DNA from: Frondihabitans australicus
GTDB lineage: Bacteria; Actinomycetota; Actinomycetes; Actinomycetales; Microbacteriaceae
Length of the DNA stretch: 64,000 nt
Reading direction: 5' to 3'
Assembly (NCBI RefSeq): GCF_003634555.1
Contig: NZ_RBKS01000001.1
Coordinates: 2,480,001 to 2,544,000, forward strand
This document shows, in pieces, positions 42,896-52,006 of this stretch. Position 1 is the stretch's first letter. Every line of letters starts with the position of its first letter. The notes under the pieces were generated by a model that searched no databases, had not been told where the DNA came from, and was given only the letters and a program-made list of their open reading frames with translations. The translations under genes were made by a program, and so were the position numbers.

Positions 42896-42918
42896 CTCAG
42901 TGTTCTTATATCACTGAG
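42896..42918. promoter_or_regulatory. Inverted repeat in divergent promoter
   Basis: CTCAGTG (42896-42902) and CACTGAG (42912-42918) flank an AT-rich 9-base centre (TTCTTATAT), 20 bp upstream of the secreted protein gene and about 40 bp upstream of the plus-strand gene at 42960. Likely operator overlapping a -10 region. Confidence 0.5.
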
Positions 42919-42959
42919 ATTGGCGAGTACGTCTATATCCGCAAGCCTAGGTTCGTGGC

Positions 42960-43256
42960 ATGGGCGGGGACGACGAGGCGCCGGACGGATTCGAGAGGCT
43001 CGGCTTTGCGCCGGATCCAGCGCCCGAGGCCCCCGCGACTCAGCCGAAGCCGCCGTGGTGGGTGAGCGGCAGGAGCCTCGTCGCCTCGGCGATCATCGGC
43101 GGAGTGTGGTGGGCCGTCTTCGTCGTACGGCTGATCGCCCTTCTAACCGGCGCACAGACGAACGGCCTCGACATCACGCTCCTCGTGGCGAGCGGCCTGC
43201 TCGGCCTGGCGTACGTGCCTTCGGTCGTCTACTTCACCCGACGCCGGCGGGCGTGA
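42960..43256 (+). CDS. Small membrane protein, unknown function
   Basis: A 98-residue protein with an acidic, Pro-rich N-terminal tail (about 1-36) and two predicted helices (SAIIGGVWWAVFVVRLIALL and ITLLVASGLLGLAYVPSVVYF). No family recognised. It diverges from the secreted protein gene. Confidence 0.65.
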   Translation: MGGDDEAPDGFERLGFAPDPAPEAPATQPKPPWWVSGRSLVASAIIGGVWWAVFVVRLIALLTGAQTNGLDITLLVASGLLGLAYVPSVVYFTRRRRA

Positions 43257-43263
43257 CGGCGCG

Positions 43264-43671
43264 CTACGCCTCGTCGCCGGGCGCCGACGCCTCCAGCTGG
43301 GCGACGATCTCGGCCAGGATCGCCGCGCGATCCTCGGCGTCGGGCGCGCGCGGCGGCAGGAGTTCTCCGCGGTAGTAGCGGAGGGCGCTCATGATGATGA
43401 AGTTCGCCGCCGCGTCGGTGTCTTCCGCGGCGATGCCGGCGTCGAGGTCGCCCTGTGTGAGCCCGCGGTCCTCCTCGACCTGCGCCAGGCCGACCCGCCA
43501 CCGGCCGTCCTCCGTGTAGGCCATGATGCCGGTCTCGAAGTCGATCGCGGTCTGCACGAGCCAGTCCGTCGAGTCGCCCGACTGCTCGGTGTGCGAGACG
43601 GTCGGGGCGATGAAGGGGGTGATCTCGGTGAGTCGTGCAACGACGGCGGTGCACAGCTGTTCAGGCGTCAT
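43264..43671 (-). CDS. Conserved small protein, unknown function
   Basis: A 135-residue soluble protein, acidic overall, with FETGIMAYTEDGRWRVGLAQ and DTDAAANFIIMSALRYYRGE. There are no membrane segments or catalytic motifs that I recognise. ATG 43671 starts a clean frame; the extended frame to 44142 is a shadow of the aldo/keto reductase gene on the other strand. Confidence 0.6.
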   Translation of the reverse strand: MTPEQLCTAVVARLTEITPFIAPTVSHTEQSGDSTDWLVQTAIDFETGIMAYTEDGRWRVGLAQVEEDRGLTQGDLDAGIAAEDTDAAANFIIMSALRYYRGELLPPRAPDAEDRAAILAEIVAQLEASAPGDEA

Positions 43672-43731
43672 GCCTCGAGCGTACCGAGTGCGGGTCGGGC
43701 GCAGGCGCACACCCGGGTCGATACTCGATCC

Positions 43732-44706
43732 ATGACCGACCTCCCCACCCGCCGCTACGGCCGCACCGGCTATGACGTCACCCCGCTCTGCATCGGCTCC
43801 GGATCCTGGGGCGCGACCCGCGACGGCGAGACGGAGACCGAGGGCGACGAGCGCATCGCCGAGATCTCCACGCCATTCGCGGCGAGGGCGCTCCCGGTGA
43901 ACTTCCTCGACTCGTCGAACATCTACGGCGGAGGGCGCAGCGAGCTCCTCGTGGGCCGCGGCCTCGCGCGTGCGAAGGCGACCCTGGCCGATCAGGGCGC
44001 AGGATCCGCAGGTCTCGTCGTGCAGACCAAGCTCGACCGCGACGTCGCCACGGGTGACTTCTCCGCCGACCGGATGCGACGGTCGCTCGACGAGACGCTG
44101 GAGAGGCTGGGGGTCGACCACCTCCAGGTCCTGCATCTGCACGACCCCGACAGCATCGGCTTCGAGGCCGCGATGGCGGACGGCGGCCCCGTCTCGGCGC
44201 TCGTGACGATGAAGGAGGAGGGCGTCGTGTCGTCAATCGGCATCTCGGGCGGCCCGGTCGGCATGCTCCAGCGCTTCGTCGAGACCGACCTGTTCGACGC
44301 GCTCATCACGCACAACCGCTGGACGCTCGTCGACCGCTCGGCGTCGGCGCTGTTCGACGCGGCGACGGCGAGGGACGTCGGCATCACGAACGGCGCACCC
44401 TACGGCGCGGGAATCCTCACCGGCGATCCCCGCTTCGCCGGCACCTACGCCTACCGGCCCGCGACGCAGCAGGTGCTCGACACCGTCACGGCCCTCCAGC
44501 GCGTGTGCGACGACTTCGGCGTGCCGCTGGGGACGGCGGCGCTGCAGTTCAGCGTCCGCGAGCGGCGCATCCACTCGACGGTGGTCGGGGTGTCATCGCT
44601 GCCGCGCCTCGAGGCGGCGATCGACGCCGCGACGCAGGCCCTGCCCGACGAGCTGTGGGCGGCGCTCGACGCAGTGGTCCCCGAGGGCATCGCGCTCGAC
44701 GCCTGA
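43732..44706 (+). CDS. Aldo/keto reductase, D-threo-aldose dehydrogenase-like
   Basis: A 324-residue AKR with the tetrad residues visible: Asp in NFLDSSNIYG and its Tyr, Lys in VVQTKLDRD, and His in VLHLHDPD. The wording resembles the D-threo-aldose 1-dehydrogenase/L-fucose dehydrogenase group that oxidizes fucose or galactose-type sugars. A modified segment ITHNRWTLVDRSAS is also typical of this group. Position beside sugar genes (NagB, GH4) is compatible with sugar oxidation. Confidence 0.88.
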   Translation: MTDLPTRRYGRTGYDVTPLCIGSGSWGATRDGETETEGDERIAEISTPFAARALPVNFLDSSNIYGGGRSELLVGRGLARAKATLADQGAGSAGLVVQTKLDRDVATGDFSADRMRRSLDETLERLGVDHLQVLHLHDPDSIGFEAAMADGGPVSALVTMKEEGVVSSIGISGGPVGMLQRFVETDLFDALITHNRWTLVDRSASALFDAATARDVGITNGAPYGAGILTGDPRFAGTYAYRPATQQVLDTVTALQRVCDDFGVPLGTAALQFSVRERRIHSTVVGVSSLPRLEAAIDAATQALPDELWAALDAVVPEGIALDA

Positions 44707-44728
44707 GCCGCAGCGAGAGCCGGTCGCG

Positions 44729-45484
44729 TCAGGCCCCGACGCCCGCGCCCGACCGCAGCCCGACGCCGAGCTGCGACGCGGCCGCGGAGTCCAGGCAGAG
44801 CGTCACCTCGTCATGCAGCCGCAGGAAGCTCGCCGGGCACGACTCCCCCACCGGCCCCTCGACGGCAGCCCGCACGGCCCGCGCCTTGGCCGCCCCGCTC
44901 GCGACGAGCACGATCGAGCGAGCCCGCAGGATCGTGCTGATCCCCTGCGTCACGGCCTGCACCGGCACCTCCCCCGCCGACCGGAAGAAGCGGCTGTTCG
45001 CGGCGATCGTGGACGGCGCCAGATCGACCCGTCGTGTCACGGAGTCGGCGGCCGATCCGGGCTCGTTGAAGCCGATGTGACCGTTGGAGCCGATCCCGAG
45101 GATCTGCACATCGACGCCGCCGGCGGCGGCGATCGCGGCGTCGTAGTCGAGGGCTCGGGCGTCGACCTCGTCGAGGGTCCCTGATCCTGCGGGCACGAAG
45201 ACCCGCGACGGAGAGAACCCGAGCGGGCCGATCACGTCGCGCGCGATGATCGAGTGGTAGCTCTCGGGGTGGGCGGGGTCGAGGCCGACGTACTCGTCGA
45301 GGGCGAACCCGCGCGTGCGGCCGAAGTCGACGCTGCCGTCGGCGACCCGAGCGGCGAGCGCCGCGTACAGCGGCTGCGGGGAGCTGCCCGTGGCCAGGCC
45401 CAGCACCCCACCAGCCGAGTCGACCACGAGATCGGCGGCGTGCTCGGCCGCCTCGACGGCGGTGTCGCGGACGATGATGCGCAC
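44729..45484 (-). CDS. nagB: Glucosamine-6-phosphate deaminase
   Basis: A 251-residue isomerase/deaminase converting glucosamine-6-phosphate to fructose-6-phosphate and ammonia. Key segments are GLATGSSPQPLY (phosphate site), FALDEYVGL with the general base Asp, and LGIGSNGHIGFNEPGS with the ring-opening His. GTG start at 45484 lies 4 bp after the GH4 gene stop, so it is part of the DeoR-GH4-NagB operon and probably of amino-sugar catabolism. Confidence 0.94.
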   Translation of the reverse strand: MRIIVRDTAVEAAEHAADLVVDSAGGVLGLATGSSPQPLYAALAARVADGSVDFGRTRGFALDEYVGLDPAHPESYHSIIARDVIGPLGFSPSRVFVPAGSGTLDEVDARALDYDAAIAAAGGVDVQILGIGSNGHIGFNEPGSAADSVTRRVDLAPSTIAANSRFFRSAGEVPVQAVTQGISTILRARSIVLVASGAAKARAVRAAVEGPVGESCPASFLRLHDEVTLCLDSAAASQLGVGLRSGAGVGA

Positions 45485-45488
45485 GGGG

Positions 45489-46850
45489 CTACTTCGTGAG
45501 GACGGCCGCGACCTCGGGGATCCGGTCGATGTAGCCCGAGAGGAGGTCGCGCGCGACCGAGACGGAGTCGACCAGCGGGTGCAGGGCGAAGGCCTTGAGC
45601 GCCTCGCTCTTGGAGCCGGTCATGGCGGCGGCGATTGTGTGGCGCTCGACGGCCTTCACCTGCTGCAGGAGCCCGATCTGGTCGAGTTCGGGCTGACGGT
45701 CGACGGCGAGGGGGTGGACGCCGTTGGCGTCGACCGTCGTCGGGATCTCGACGACCGCGTCGTGCGGCATGCCCTCGACGGCACCGCGGTTGCGGACGTT
45801 GAGGATCATCGTGGCGCGCTCATTGCGGCTGATGGCGGCCATCACGCCGAGGGCGACGCCGGCGTAGCCCTGATGGCTCGGATCGGTCTCGCGCTCGCGC
45901 TCGGTGGCGGGGTCGCCCTGCTCTCCGCCCTTCGCCTCGGCCATGTAGCTGGCGCTCCGGGCGTCGACCGTCTCGCGCCAGAGGTCGGCGACGCCGTTCC
46001 CGGCGGCGGCGGCCCGCTCATAGAAGGCGCCCTGGGTCTCCTTGAGGAAGTCGCCGCGGGTCAGCCTGCTGTCGACGATGCTCCGCACCGCGTCGCGGTT
46101 GAAGTAGTAGTAGAAGAGGTACTCGTTGGGGATCACGCCGAGGGTGCGGATCCAGTCGGTGCCGAAGACGAGCCCCTCCTCCATGAGGCCGAGCTTCTCG
46201 TCGTCCGCGAGCAGCTCGGGCAGCACGTCTCGCCCGTCGTACATCACGCGACGCATCCACCCGAGGTGGTTCAGGCCGACGTAGTCCATCTGCACGCGGG
46301 TGTGATCCAGGCCCAGGAGCCCGGCGACCCGGCGCCCGAGACCGGAGGGCGTGTCGCAGATGCCCAGCACGCGGTCGCCGAGCACACTCTGCATCGCCTC
46401 GGTGATGATGCCGGCCGGGTTCGTGAAGTTGAGGAAGTACGCGTTCGGGGCGAGGTCTTTGATGACCTTCGCCATGTTCACCATGACCGGCACGGTGCGC
46501 AGCGCGTACGCGAGACCGCCCGGCCCCGTCGTCTCCTGGCCCAGCACGTTCAGATCGAGGGCGACGTGCTCGTCGCAGCGACGCCCTTCGAGACCGCCGA
46601 CGCGGATGGCCGCGAAGATGAAGTCGCTGCCCTCGACGGCCTTCTCGAGCGACGTCGTCGGCACGAGGCGAGGTGCGTCGGGGAAGCCCGCCGCGAGCTC
46701 CGTCAGGATCGCGACCATCGTGTGCAGCCGAGCCTCGTCGACGTCGTAGAGGGCGACCTCCTCGACCCGGGGCGAGCCCTGGTCGCGGAGCAGCGCCTGG
46801 TAGACGTAGGGAGTGCGGAATCCGCCGCCTCCGAGGATGCAGAGCTTCAT
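45489..46850 (-). CDS. Glycoside hydrolase family 4, 6-phospho-beta-glucosidase-like
   Basis: A 453-residue NAD- and manganese-dependent glycosidase. The Rossmann start KLCILGGGGFRTPYVYQAL, the metal Cys in GICDTPSG (family usually CN-x-P), the metal His in GLNHLGW, and ALRTVPVMVNMAKVI are GH4 marks. Family members split phosphorylated disaccharides by a redox-elimination mechanism. ATG 46850 overlaps the DeoR stop. The nearby uptake system is ABC-type rather than PTS, so the phosphate may be added by the divergent PfkB kinase, or the substrate is unphosphorylated. Confidence 0.9.
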   Translation of the reverse strand: MKLCILGGGGFRTPYVYQALLRDQGSPRVEEVALYDVDEARLHTMVAILTELAAGFPDAPRLVPTTSLEKAVEGSDFIFAAIRVGGLEGRRCDEHVALDLNVLGQETTGPGGLAYALRTVPVMVNMAKVIKDLAPNAYFLNFTNPAGIITEAMQSVLGDRVLGICDTPSGLGRRVAGLLGLDHTRVQMDYVGLNHLGWMRRVMYDGRDVLPELLADDEKLGLMEEGLVFGTDWIRTLGVIPNEYLFYYYFNRDAVRSIVDSRLTRGDFLKETQGAFYERAAAAGNGVADLWRETVDARSASYMAEAKGGEQGDPATERERETDPSHQGYAGVALGVMAAISRNERATMILNVRNRGAVEGMPHDAVVEIPTTVDANGVHPLAVDRQPELDQIGLLQQVKAVERHTIAAAMTGSKSEALKAFALHPLVDSVSVARDLLSGYIDRIPEVAAVLTK

Positions 46851-47626
46851 GCGATGGTGACCTCTCCGCCGGCGTTCCGGCATAGTGCGAGCGTGTCGTC
46901 GGGCGCGCCGGGCGTCGTGATGACGACGTCGACCTCGGCGAGCGAGCACAGGCGCAGGGCACCGGTGCCGGGGAACTTCTTCTCGGTCGCGAGCAGCACG
47001 ACCCGGTCGGCCGCGGCGATCATTGACTGCTTGATCGGGGCCTCGACCGCCATGTTGTCGACGACGTGCCCCGAGGCGCGGACGCCGGTGCAGCTGAGGA
47101 AGACGATGTCGGCGCTGATCTGAGTCAGGGCGAGCTCGGTGAGCGAGCCCACGAGCGTGCGGTAGTTGCGACGGACGACACCGCCGAGCATCACGAGGCG
47201 CACCGCCTCGTCGTCGCGCAGTTCGTCGAGCACGGCGAGGTTGCTCGTGATCACCGTGATGTCGCGGCCCTTGAGCTCGCGGGCGATCAGCGGCGTCGTC
47301 GTGCCGATGTCGAGGATCACGACGCTGCCGTCGACGACGAGGCCGGCGGCGGCCCGCGCGACGGCGGTCTTCAGCTCGAGGTCGACGTCCTGCTGGAACG
47401 GGCCCTCCTGGTCGACGGGGTCGCCGGGGTCCTGCACCGTTGCTCCCGGACGCAGGACCGCCCCGCCGTACGTGCGCGTGAGTTCGCCGTTGGCGTCGAG
47501 GGTCTCCAGGTCGCGCCGGATCGTCGCCTCGCTCACCGCGAGCGCCTCCGCCAGCTCTTTCACCGACGCGGCGCCAGACAGACGCAGGGCCGAGATGATT
47601 CGGTCCTGTCGCTCTCTCAAGATCAT
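46847..47626 (-). CDS. DeoR/GlpR-family transcriptional regulator
   Basis: A 259-residue repressor. The DeoR winged helix is at 1-60 (RQDRIISALRLSGAASVKEL, then SEATIRRDLETL); the sensor domain has VVILDIGTTTPLIA, ITVITSNLAVL and MLGGVVRRNYRTLVG, binding phosphorylated sugars. ATG 47626 is used, although GTG 47632 is in frame two codons earlier. It heads the operon with GH4 and NagB and diverges from PfkB and ABC sugar genes; palindromes between them are its likely operators. Confidence 0.92.
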   Translation of the reverse strand: MILRERQDRIISALRLSGAASVKELAEALAVSEATIRRDLETLDANGELTRTYGGAVLRPGATVQDPGDPVDQEGPFQQDVDLELKTAVARAAAGLVVDGSVVILDIGTTTPLIARELKGRDITVITSNLAVLDELRDDEAVRLVMLGGVVRRNYRTLVGSLTELALTQISADIVFLSCTGVRASGHVVDNMAVEAPIKQSMIAAADRVVLLATEKKFPGTGALRLCSLAEVDVVITTPGAPDDTLALCRNAGGEVTIA

Positions 47627-47660
47627 GGCCACAGCCTAACCCGCGCGTGATCGACTTTGC

Positions 47661-47684
47661 GAACGTTTGACGTTCTTGAACGTC
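47661..47684. promoter_or_regulatory. DeoR operator: overlapping GAACGTY half-sites
   Basis: GACGTTCTTGAACGTC (47669-47684) is a perfect palindrome with 7-bp arms, and GAACGTTTGACGTTC (47661-47675) forms a second overlapping one. The site is 35 bp upstream of the DeoR-family gene, in the region shared with the divergent PfkB-ABC operon. Confidence 0.7.
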
Positions 47685-47711
47685 GAATGATGCTCAGAGT
47701 TAACAAAAGTG

Positions 47712-47732
47712 CGTCATCTGCGTAACATGACG
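47712..47732. promoter_or_regulatory. Second inverted repeat upstream of PfkB operon
   Basis: CGTCAT (47712-47717) and ATGACG (47727-47732) are separated by 9 bases, 88 bp upstream of the kinase start at 47820. It may be a second regulator site for the sugar uptake operon. Confidence 0.35.
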
Positions 47733-47819
47733 GTCACAACTCGTGCACATCATTGACGAAGTGCCCCGTGCCACCCGGCTGCGGTGCTCGAAGTCGATCA
47801 CATCGAACGGAGTCACCGA

Positions 47820-48818
47820 GTGCAGCTGCAGCGATCCGAGGGCGCACCTCTCCTCTTCGCCGGCGACGTCTTCTGCGACGTCGTGTTCTCGGGCGTCGCC
47901 GTGCCCGAGGCAGGCACCGAGGTGTTCGCCGACGCCTTCACGGTCACGCCGGGAGGCGTCGCCAATCGCGCCGTGGCCTCCGCCAGGCTCGGCGTTCCTA
48001 CGATCCTGCTCGCGCAGTTCGGCGACGACGTGCTCGGCATGCACATCCGGTCGCTGCTGGCCGACGAGCCGAATCTCGACGTGAGCCGCACCCGGGTCGT
48101 GCCCGGCCACCAGAGCCCCGTGACGGTCTCGCTCACCGGCGCCCACGACCGCAGCTTCATCACGTACGAGGAGAAGATCGACGACCTCGGCCTCCCGGCC
48201 GATCTGGCTCCCGTCGCCGCGACGCACATCGGCGTGTCGGCCACCCTGCCCGACTGGGTGCGTACCCTTCGCGCGGCCGGCACGACGATCGTCGGCGGCG
48301 TGGGCTGGGACTCCAGCGGCGAATGGCACAGCGACGTGCTGGACAGCCTCTGCGACGTCGACGTGTTCGTGCCGAACGACCTCGAGGCCATGAACTACAC
48401 CCGCACCGACGACCCCGTCGCGGCCGCCCGTGCCCTCGGCGAGCGCGTCGAGCTCGCCGTCGTGACGCGCGGCTCGAGGGGCGCCGTCGCCTTCGACAGC
48501 GGCACCGGCGAGCTGACCGAGGTTCCCGCCGTGCTCGTGCCCGCGGTCGACCCCACCGGCGCCGGCGACGTCTTCGTCGCGACGTTCATGGCCGTGCTCG
48601 AGACCGGCTGGCCGATGGAGGAGCGCCTCCGCTTCGCGGGGCTGTGCGCGTCGCTGTCGGTCATGAGCCTCGGCGGCGCCGCGAGCGCCCCGCGACCGGA
48701 CGACCTCCTGCGTCACATCGACGAGTTCTCGCCCGAGGGCGACTGGTCGTTCGTCGACGACTGGGCGACGAGCCACGCACCCGCTGTTCCCGCAACACCC
48801 ACCCCCGAGGAGATCTGA
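47820..48818 (+). CDS. PfkB-family carbohydrate kinase
   Basis: A 332-residue ribokinase-fold sugar kinase. The N-terminal glycine pair is in TVTPGGVANRAVASARLG, and the C-terminal signature DPTGAGDVFVATFMAVLE contains the catalytic Asp and the anion hole. GTG 47820 has GGAG nine bases upstream; the annotated longer form from 47784 has none. Its stop overlaps the ATG of the solute-binding protein gene. It probably phosphorylates the sugar taken up by the ABC system, producing the DeoR inducer. Confidence 0.9.
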   Translation: MQLQRSEGAPLLFAGDVFCDVVFSGVAVPEAGTEVFADAFTVTPGGVANRAVASARLGVPTILLAQFGDDVLGMHIRSLLADEPNLDVSRTRVVPGHQSPVTVSLTGAHDRSFITYEEKIDDLGLPADLAPVAATHIGVSATLPDWVRTLRAAGTTIVGGVGWDSSGEWHSDVLDSLCDVDVFVPNDLEAMNYTRTDDPVAAARALGERVELAVVTRGSRGAVAFDSGTGELTEVPAVLVPAVDPTGAGDVFVATFMAVLETGWPMEERLRFAGLCASLSVMSLGGAASAPRPDDLLRHIDEFSPEGDWSFVDDWATSHAPAVPATPTPEEI

Positions 48819-50179
48819 TGAACCGCACCCACCGTCGTGTACCGCTCGTCATCGGCGTGGCCGCCTGTCTGGTGGCGGGGCTCGCCGCCTGCGCCCCGGG
48901 CGGCTCGGGCCCTTCGACCTCCGCCTCGACCGGCCCGGTGTCGAAGACGGTCACGAAAGACAAGATCACGCTGACCGTGTGGGACCAGAACACCGACGGC
49001 GGCATCGACACCGCGCAGCAGCAGCTCAACAAGGCCTTCGAGGCGAAGTACCCGAACATCACCATCAAGCGCGTGTCGCGCTCGTTCGCCGACCTCAAGA
49101 CCACCCTCAAGCTGGCGCTGTCGGGCAACAACCCGCCCGACGTGGTCCAGGCGAACCAGGGCTATCCCGACATGGGCGCGTTCGTGAAGGGCGGTCTGCT
49201 GCGCACCGAGAGTGACTACGCGAAGCTCTACGGCTGGAACAGCTACTACCCGCAGAGCCTGCTCAAGCTGAACATGTTCTCGTCCGACGGCAAGGACTGG
49301 CAGACCGGCAACCTCTACGGCGTCTCGCAGACGGGCGAGCTCGTGGGCGTCTACTACAACAAGAAGGTGCTGTCGCAGATCGGCGTCTCGGCGCCGAAGA
49401 CCCTCGCCGACCTCGAGAGCGACATGGCGGCGGCGAAGGCGAAGGGCATCCTGCCGCTCTCCTACGGCTCGCTCGAGAAGAGCCCCGGCATCCACCTCTA
49501 CGGCGTCGTGCAGGCGGCCCTCGCCGGCAGCACGGCCGTCGACGACCTCGTCACCCTGAAGAGCGGCAGCTGGACCGACTCGGCGAACGTCAAGGCGGCA
49601 CAGACCATCGCCGACTGGTCGAAGAAGGGCTACCTGACGTCCGGCTCGAGCGGCGTCTCGCAGGACACCGCCGTGTCGTCGTTCGGCGCGGGCAAGTCGG
49701 CCTTCCTCATCGACGGGACCTGGCAGGAGGCGACGGTCGCCAAAGACCTCGGCGACTCGAACGCGGGCTTCGTCGCGCTGACGCCCGAGGGCGCGTCGGC
49801 TCCCGTGACACAGGGCGGCGAGGGCCTCGCCTGGGCCATCACGTCGAAGACGAAGAACGCCAATGCCGCGGCGGCCTACATCGACTTCATCACGAACGAG
49901 AGCGCCGCGAACACGCTCATCAAGACCGGCAACCTTCCGGCGGTCTTCCCCTCCGGCTACACCCCGCCGTCGGGCACGCTCACGGGCGACATCGACACCC
50001 AGTACGAGAAGATCTCGGCCGCGAGCTCGGTCGTGCCGTACCTCGACTACACGACGAGCACGTTCTACGACACGATGACGGCCGGCATGCAGAACCTCGT
50101 CGCCGGTCAGATGACTCCGGCGCAGTACACCGCGAGCCTGCAGACCGACTACGCGGCGTTCAAGAAGGAGCACGGGTGA
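48818..50179 (+). CDS. ABC sugar transporter, substrate-binding lipoprotein
   Basis: A 453-residue extracellular lipoprotein of the CUT1 (family 1) solute-binding type. The signal peptide ends in the lipobox LAAC at about residue 25. The mature protein has TLTVWDQNTDGG, KRVSRSFADLKTTLKLALSG, PDVVQANQGYPDMGAF and LIDGTWQEATVAKDL typical of oligosaccharide binders. Stop and start overlap with both neighbours (TGATG upstream, GTGA-type downstream), so the operon is coupled. Confidence 0.93.
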   Translation: MNRTHRRVPLVIGVAACLVAGLAACAPGGSGPSTSASTGPVSKTVTKDKITLTVWDQNTDGGIDTAQQQLNKAFEAKYPNITIKRVSRSFADLKTTLKLALSGNNPPDVVQANQGYPDMGAFVKGGLLRTESDYAKLYGWNSYYPQSLLKLNMFSSDGKDWQTGNLYGVSQTGELVGVYYNKKVLSQIGVSAPKTLADLESDMAAAKAKGILPLSYGSLEKSPGIHLYGVVQAALAGSTAVDDLVTLKSGSWTDSANVKAAQTIADWSKKGYLTSGSSGVSQDTAVSSFGAGKSAFLIDGTWQEATVAKDLGDSNAGFVALTPEGASAPVTQGGEGLAWAITSKTKNANAAAAYIDFITNESAANTLIKTGNLPAVFPSGYTPPSGTLTGDIDTQYEKISAASSVVPYLDYTTSTFYDTMTAGMQNLVAGQMTPAQYTASLQTDYAAFKKEHG

Positions 50180-51117
50180 CCACGGGCGAACGCGTGACGG
50201 CGAGGTCGCGGGCGGCCGGGGCGACTCGGTCGGCCGCGCCCTCGCGGCGCCCGAAGCGGTCGTGGAAGGCGTACCTCTACGTGCTTCCGGCGTTCGCCGT
50301 GTTCGCGCTTTTTCTCGGCGTCCCGACCCTGCAGACCGTGCAGTACTCCTTCTACACGTGGGACGGCATCAGCCGGGCGACGGCCGCGGGGCTGTCGAAC
50401 TACGCGGCGGTGCTGCAGGATCCGGAGCTCCGTGGGGCGTTCCTCCACGCCGGGGTCCTCATGGTCTTCTACGCGGCGATCCCCGTGCTCCTGGGCCTGC
50501 TGCTCACCATGGTCATCTCACGGGCGAACGCCCTGCGCGGCATGTCGGCGTTCCGCACGGTGCTCTTCCTGCCGCAGGTGATCGCCTCGGTCGTCGTGGC
50601 GACGATCTGGGTGTCGATCTACTCGCAGAACGGCCTGCTCAACCAGCTGCTCGACGGCGTCGGACTCGGCTCGCTGACCCGGGTGTGGCTCGGCGACTAC
50701 GGCACCGCGCTGATCGCCATCGGCTTCGTCGGAACGTGGCTGAACATCGGGCTGTGCGTCGTGCTCTTCGTGAGCGGCGTCGGCAACATCCAGCCCGAGC
50801 TGTTCGAGGCGGCCCGGATGGACGGCGCAGGAGCCCTGCAGGAGTTCTTCGGCATCACCCTCCCCGCCCTGCGGGGTCAGATCGCGGTGGCCCTGACCCT
50901 CACCGTGACCAGCGCCCTCAAGACCTTCGACCTCGTCTACGTCACGACGCGCGGCGGCCCGGGCACCAGCACCACCGTGCCCGCCTTCGAGGCGTACAAC
51001 CGCGCCTTCAACACGGGGCAGGTCGGCGCGGCGGCCGCCGTCGCGGTCATCCTCACCATCGTGATCATGATCATCACGGCCCTGATCGGCCGTCTGCAGC
51101 CGAAGGACGTCGCATGA
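50176..51117 (+). CDS. ABC sugar transporter permease (MalF-like)
   Basis: A 313-residue permease with six membrane helices after a basic Arg/Ala-rich cytosolic tail of about 30 residues. The EAA coupling loop is FEAARMDGAGALQEFFGITLPAL. GTG 50176 overlaps the binding protein stop. It pairs with the MalG-like permease encoded next; no ATPase gene is present, so a shared MsmX-type ATPase elsewhere must energize it. Confidence 0.93.
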   Translation: MTTGERVTARSRAAGATRSAAPSRRPKRSWKAYLYVLPAFAVFALFLGVPTLQTVQYSFYTWDGISRATAAGLSNYAAVLQDPELRGAFLHAGVLMVFYAAIPVLLGLLLTMVISRANALRGMSAFRTVLFLPQVIASVVVATIWVSIYSQNGLLNQLLDGVGLGSLTRVWLGDYGTALIAIGFVGTWLNIGLCVVLFVSGVGNIQPELFEAARMDGAGALQEFFGITLPALRGQIAVALTLTVTSALKTFDLVYVTTRGGPGTSTTVPAFEAYNRAFNTGQVGAAAAVAVILTIVIMIITALIGRLQPKDVA

Positions 51118-51938
51118 GGATCACCGCCCGCGAGAAGGTCGTCAGCTACGTGGTCCTCACGGTCTTCGCCGTCTTCGCGATCCTGCCGCTGATCGGCGTG
51201 CTCTTCTCCAGCGTGCTGCCGGCGTCGGCCAACGACGGCGGGTTCCACGTGCCCACGACCTTCGCCTTCGGCAACTACCTCGCAGCGTGGACGCAGGGGC
51301 ACTTCGCCGCGTACCTGCTGTCGAGCGTGCTCGTGACGGTGAGCGTCGTGATCCTCACGATCCTGCTCAGCGTGCTCGCCGGCTTCGCGTTCGCGCGCCT
51401 GAGCTTCATCGGCACGAACATCATCTTCTTCGTCCTGCTGGCGGGGCTCATGCTGCCCGCCGAGGCGTTCATCATTCCGCTGTACTTCGATCTTCGCGGG
51501 GCGGACCTCACCGACACGTACGCGTCGCTGATCCTGCCGCAGACCGCCCAGTCACTCGCCTTCGGGGTGTTCTGGATGCGCAACCAGTTCCGGCTGTTCC
51601 CGAGCGACGTCATCGAGGCGGCGAGGCTCGACGGCGCGAGCGACCTGCGGGTGCTGTGGCGCGTGATCGTGCCGCCGTCGGTGCCTGCGATCGCGACGAT
51701 GAGCGTGCTCGTGGCCATGTGGACCTGGAACGAGTTCCTCACCCCGCTCGTCATGATCACGACCGACTCGCGCCGCACGGCGCCGCTCGGCCTCGCCTTC
51801 TTCCAGGGCGAGCACACGACGAACTACTCGCTGCTCTCGGCGGCCGGCGTGCTCGTGGCCCTGCCGATCGTGGTGCTGTACTTCGTGCTGCAGCGCCGGT
51901 TCATCAACGGCATGGTGGGCGGCATCTCGAGCCGGTGA
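51114..51938 (+). CDS. ABC sugar transporter permease (MalG-like)
   Basis: A 274-residue permease with six helices and the EAA loop VIEAARLDGASDLRVLWRVIVPP. ATG 51114 overlaps the stop of the first permease (ATGA). The C-terminus FINGMVGGISSR is typical of MalG-like subunits. It is the last gene of the PfkB-ABC operon. Confidence 0.93.
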   Translation: MRITAREKVVSYVVLTVFAVFAILPLIGVLFSSVLPASANDGGFHVPTTFAFGNYLAAWTQGHFAAYLLSSVLVTVSVVILTILLSVLAGFAFARLSFIGTNIIFFVLLAGLMLPAEAFIIPLYFDLRGADLTDTYASLILPQTAQSLAFGVFWMRNQFRLFPSDVIEAARLDGASDLRVLWRVIVPPSVPAIATMSVLVAMWTWNEFLTPLVMITTDSRRTAPLGLAFFQGEHTTNYSLLSAAGVLVALPIVVLYFVLQRRFINGMVGGISSR

Positions 51939-52006
51939 GCGCTGTGCCGCGTCCGAGTCGGCGCGCGTAGCGTCGAGACGACCGCAGGATCGAGAGGACT
52001 CCCCCC

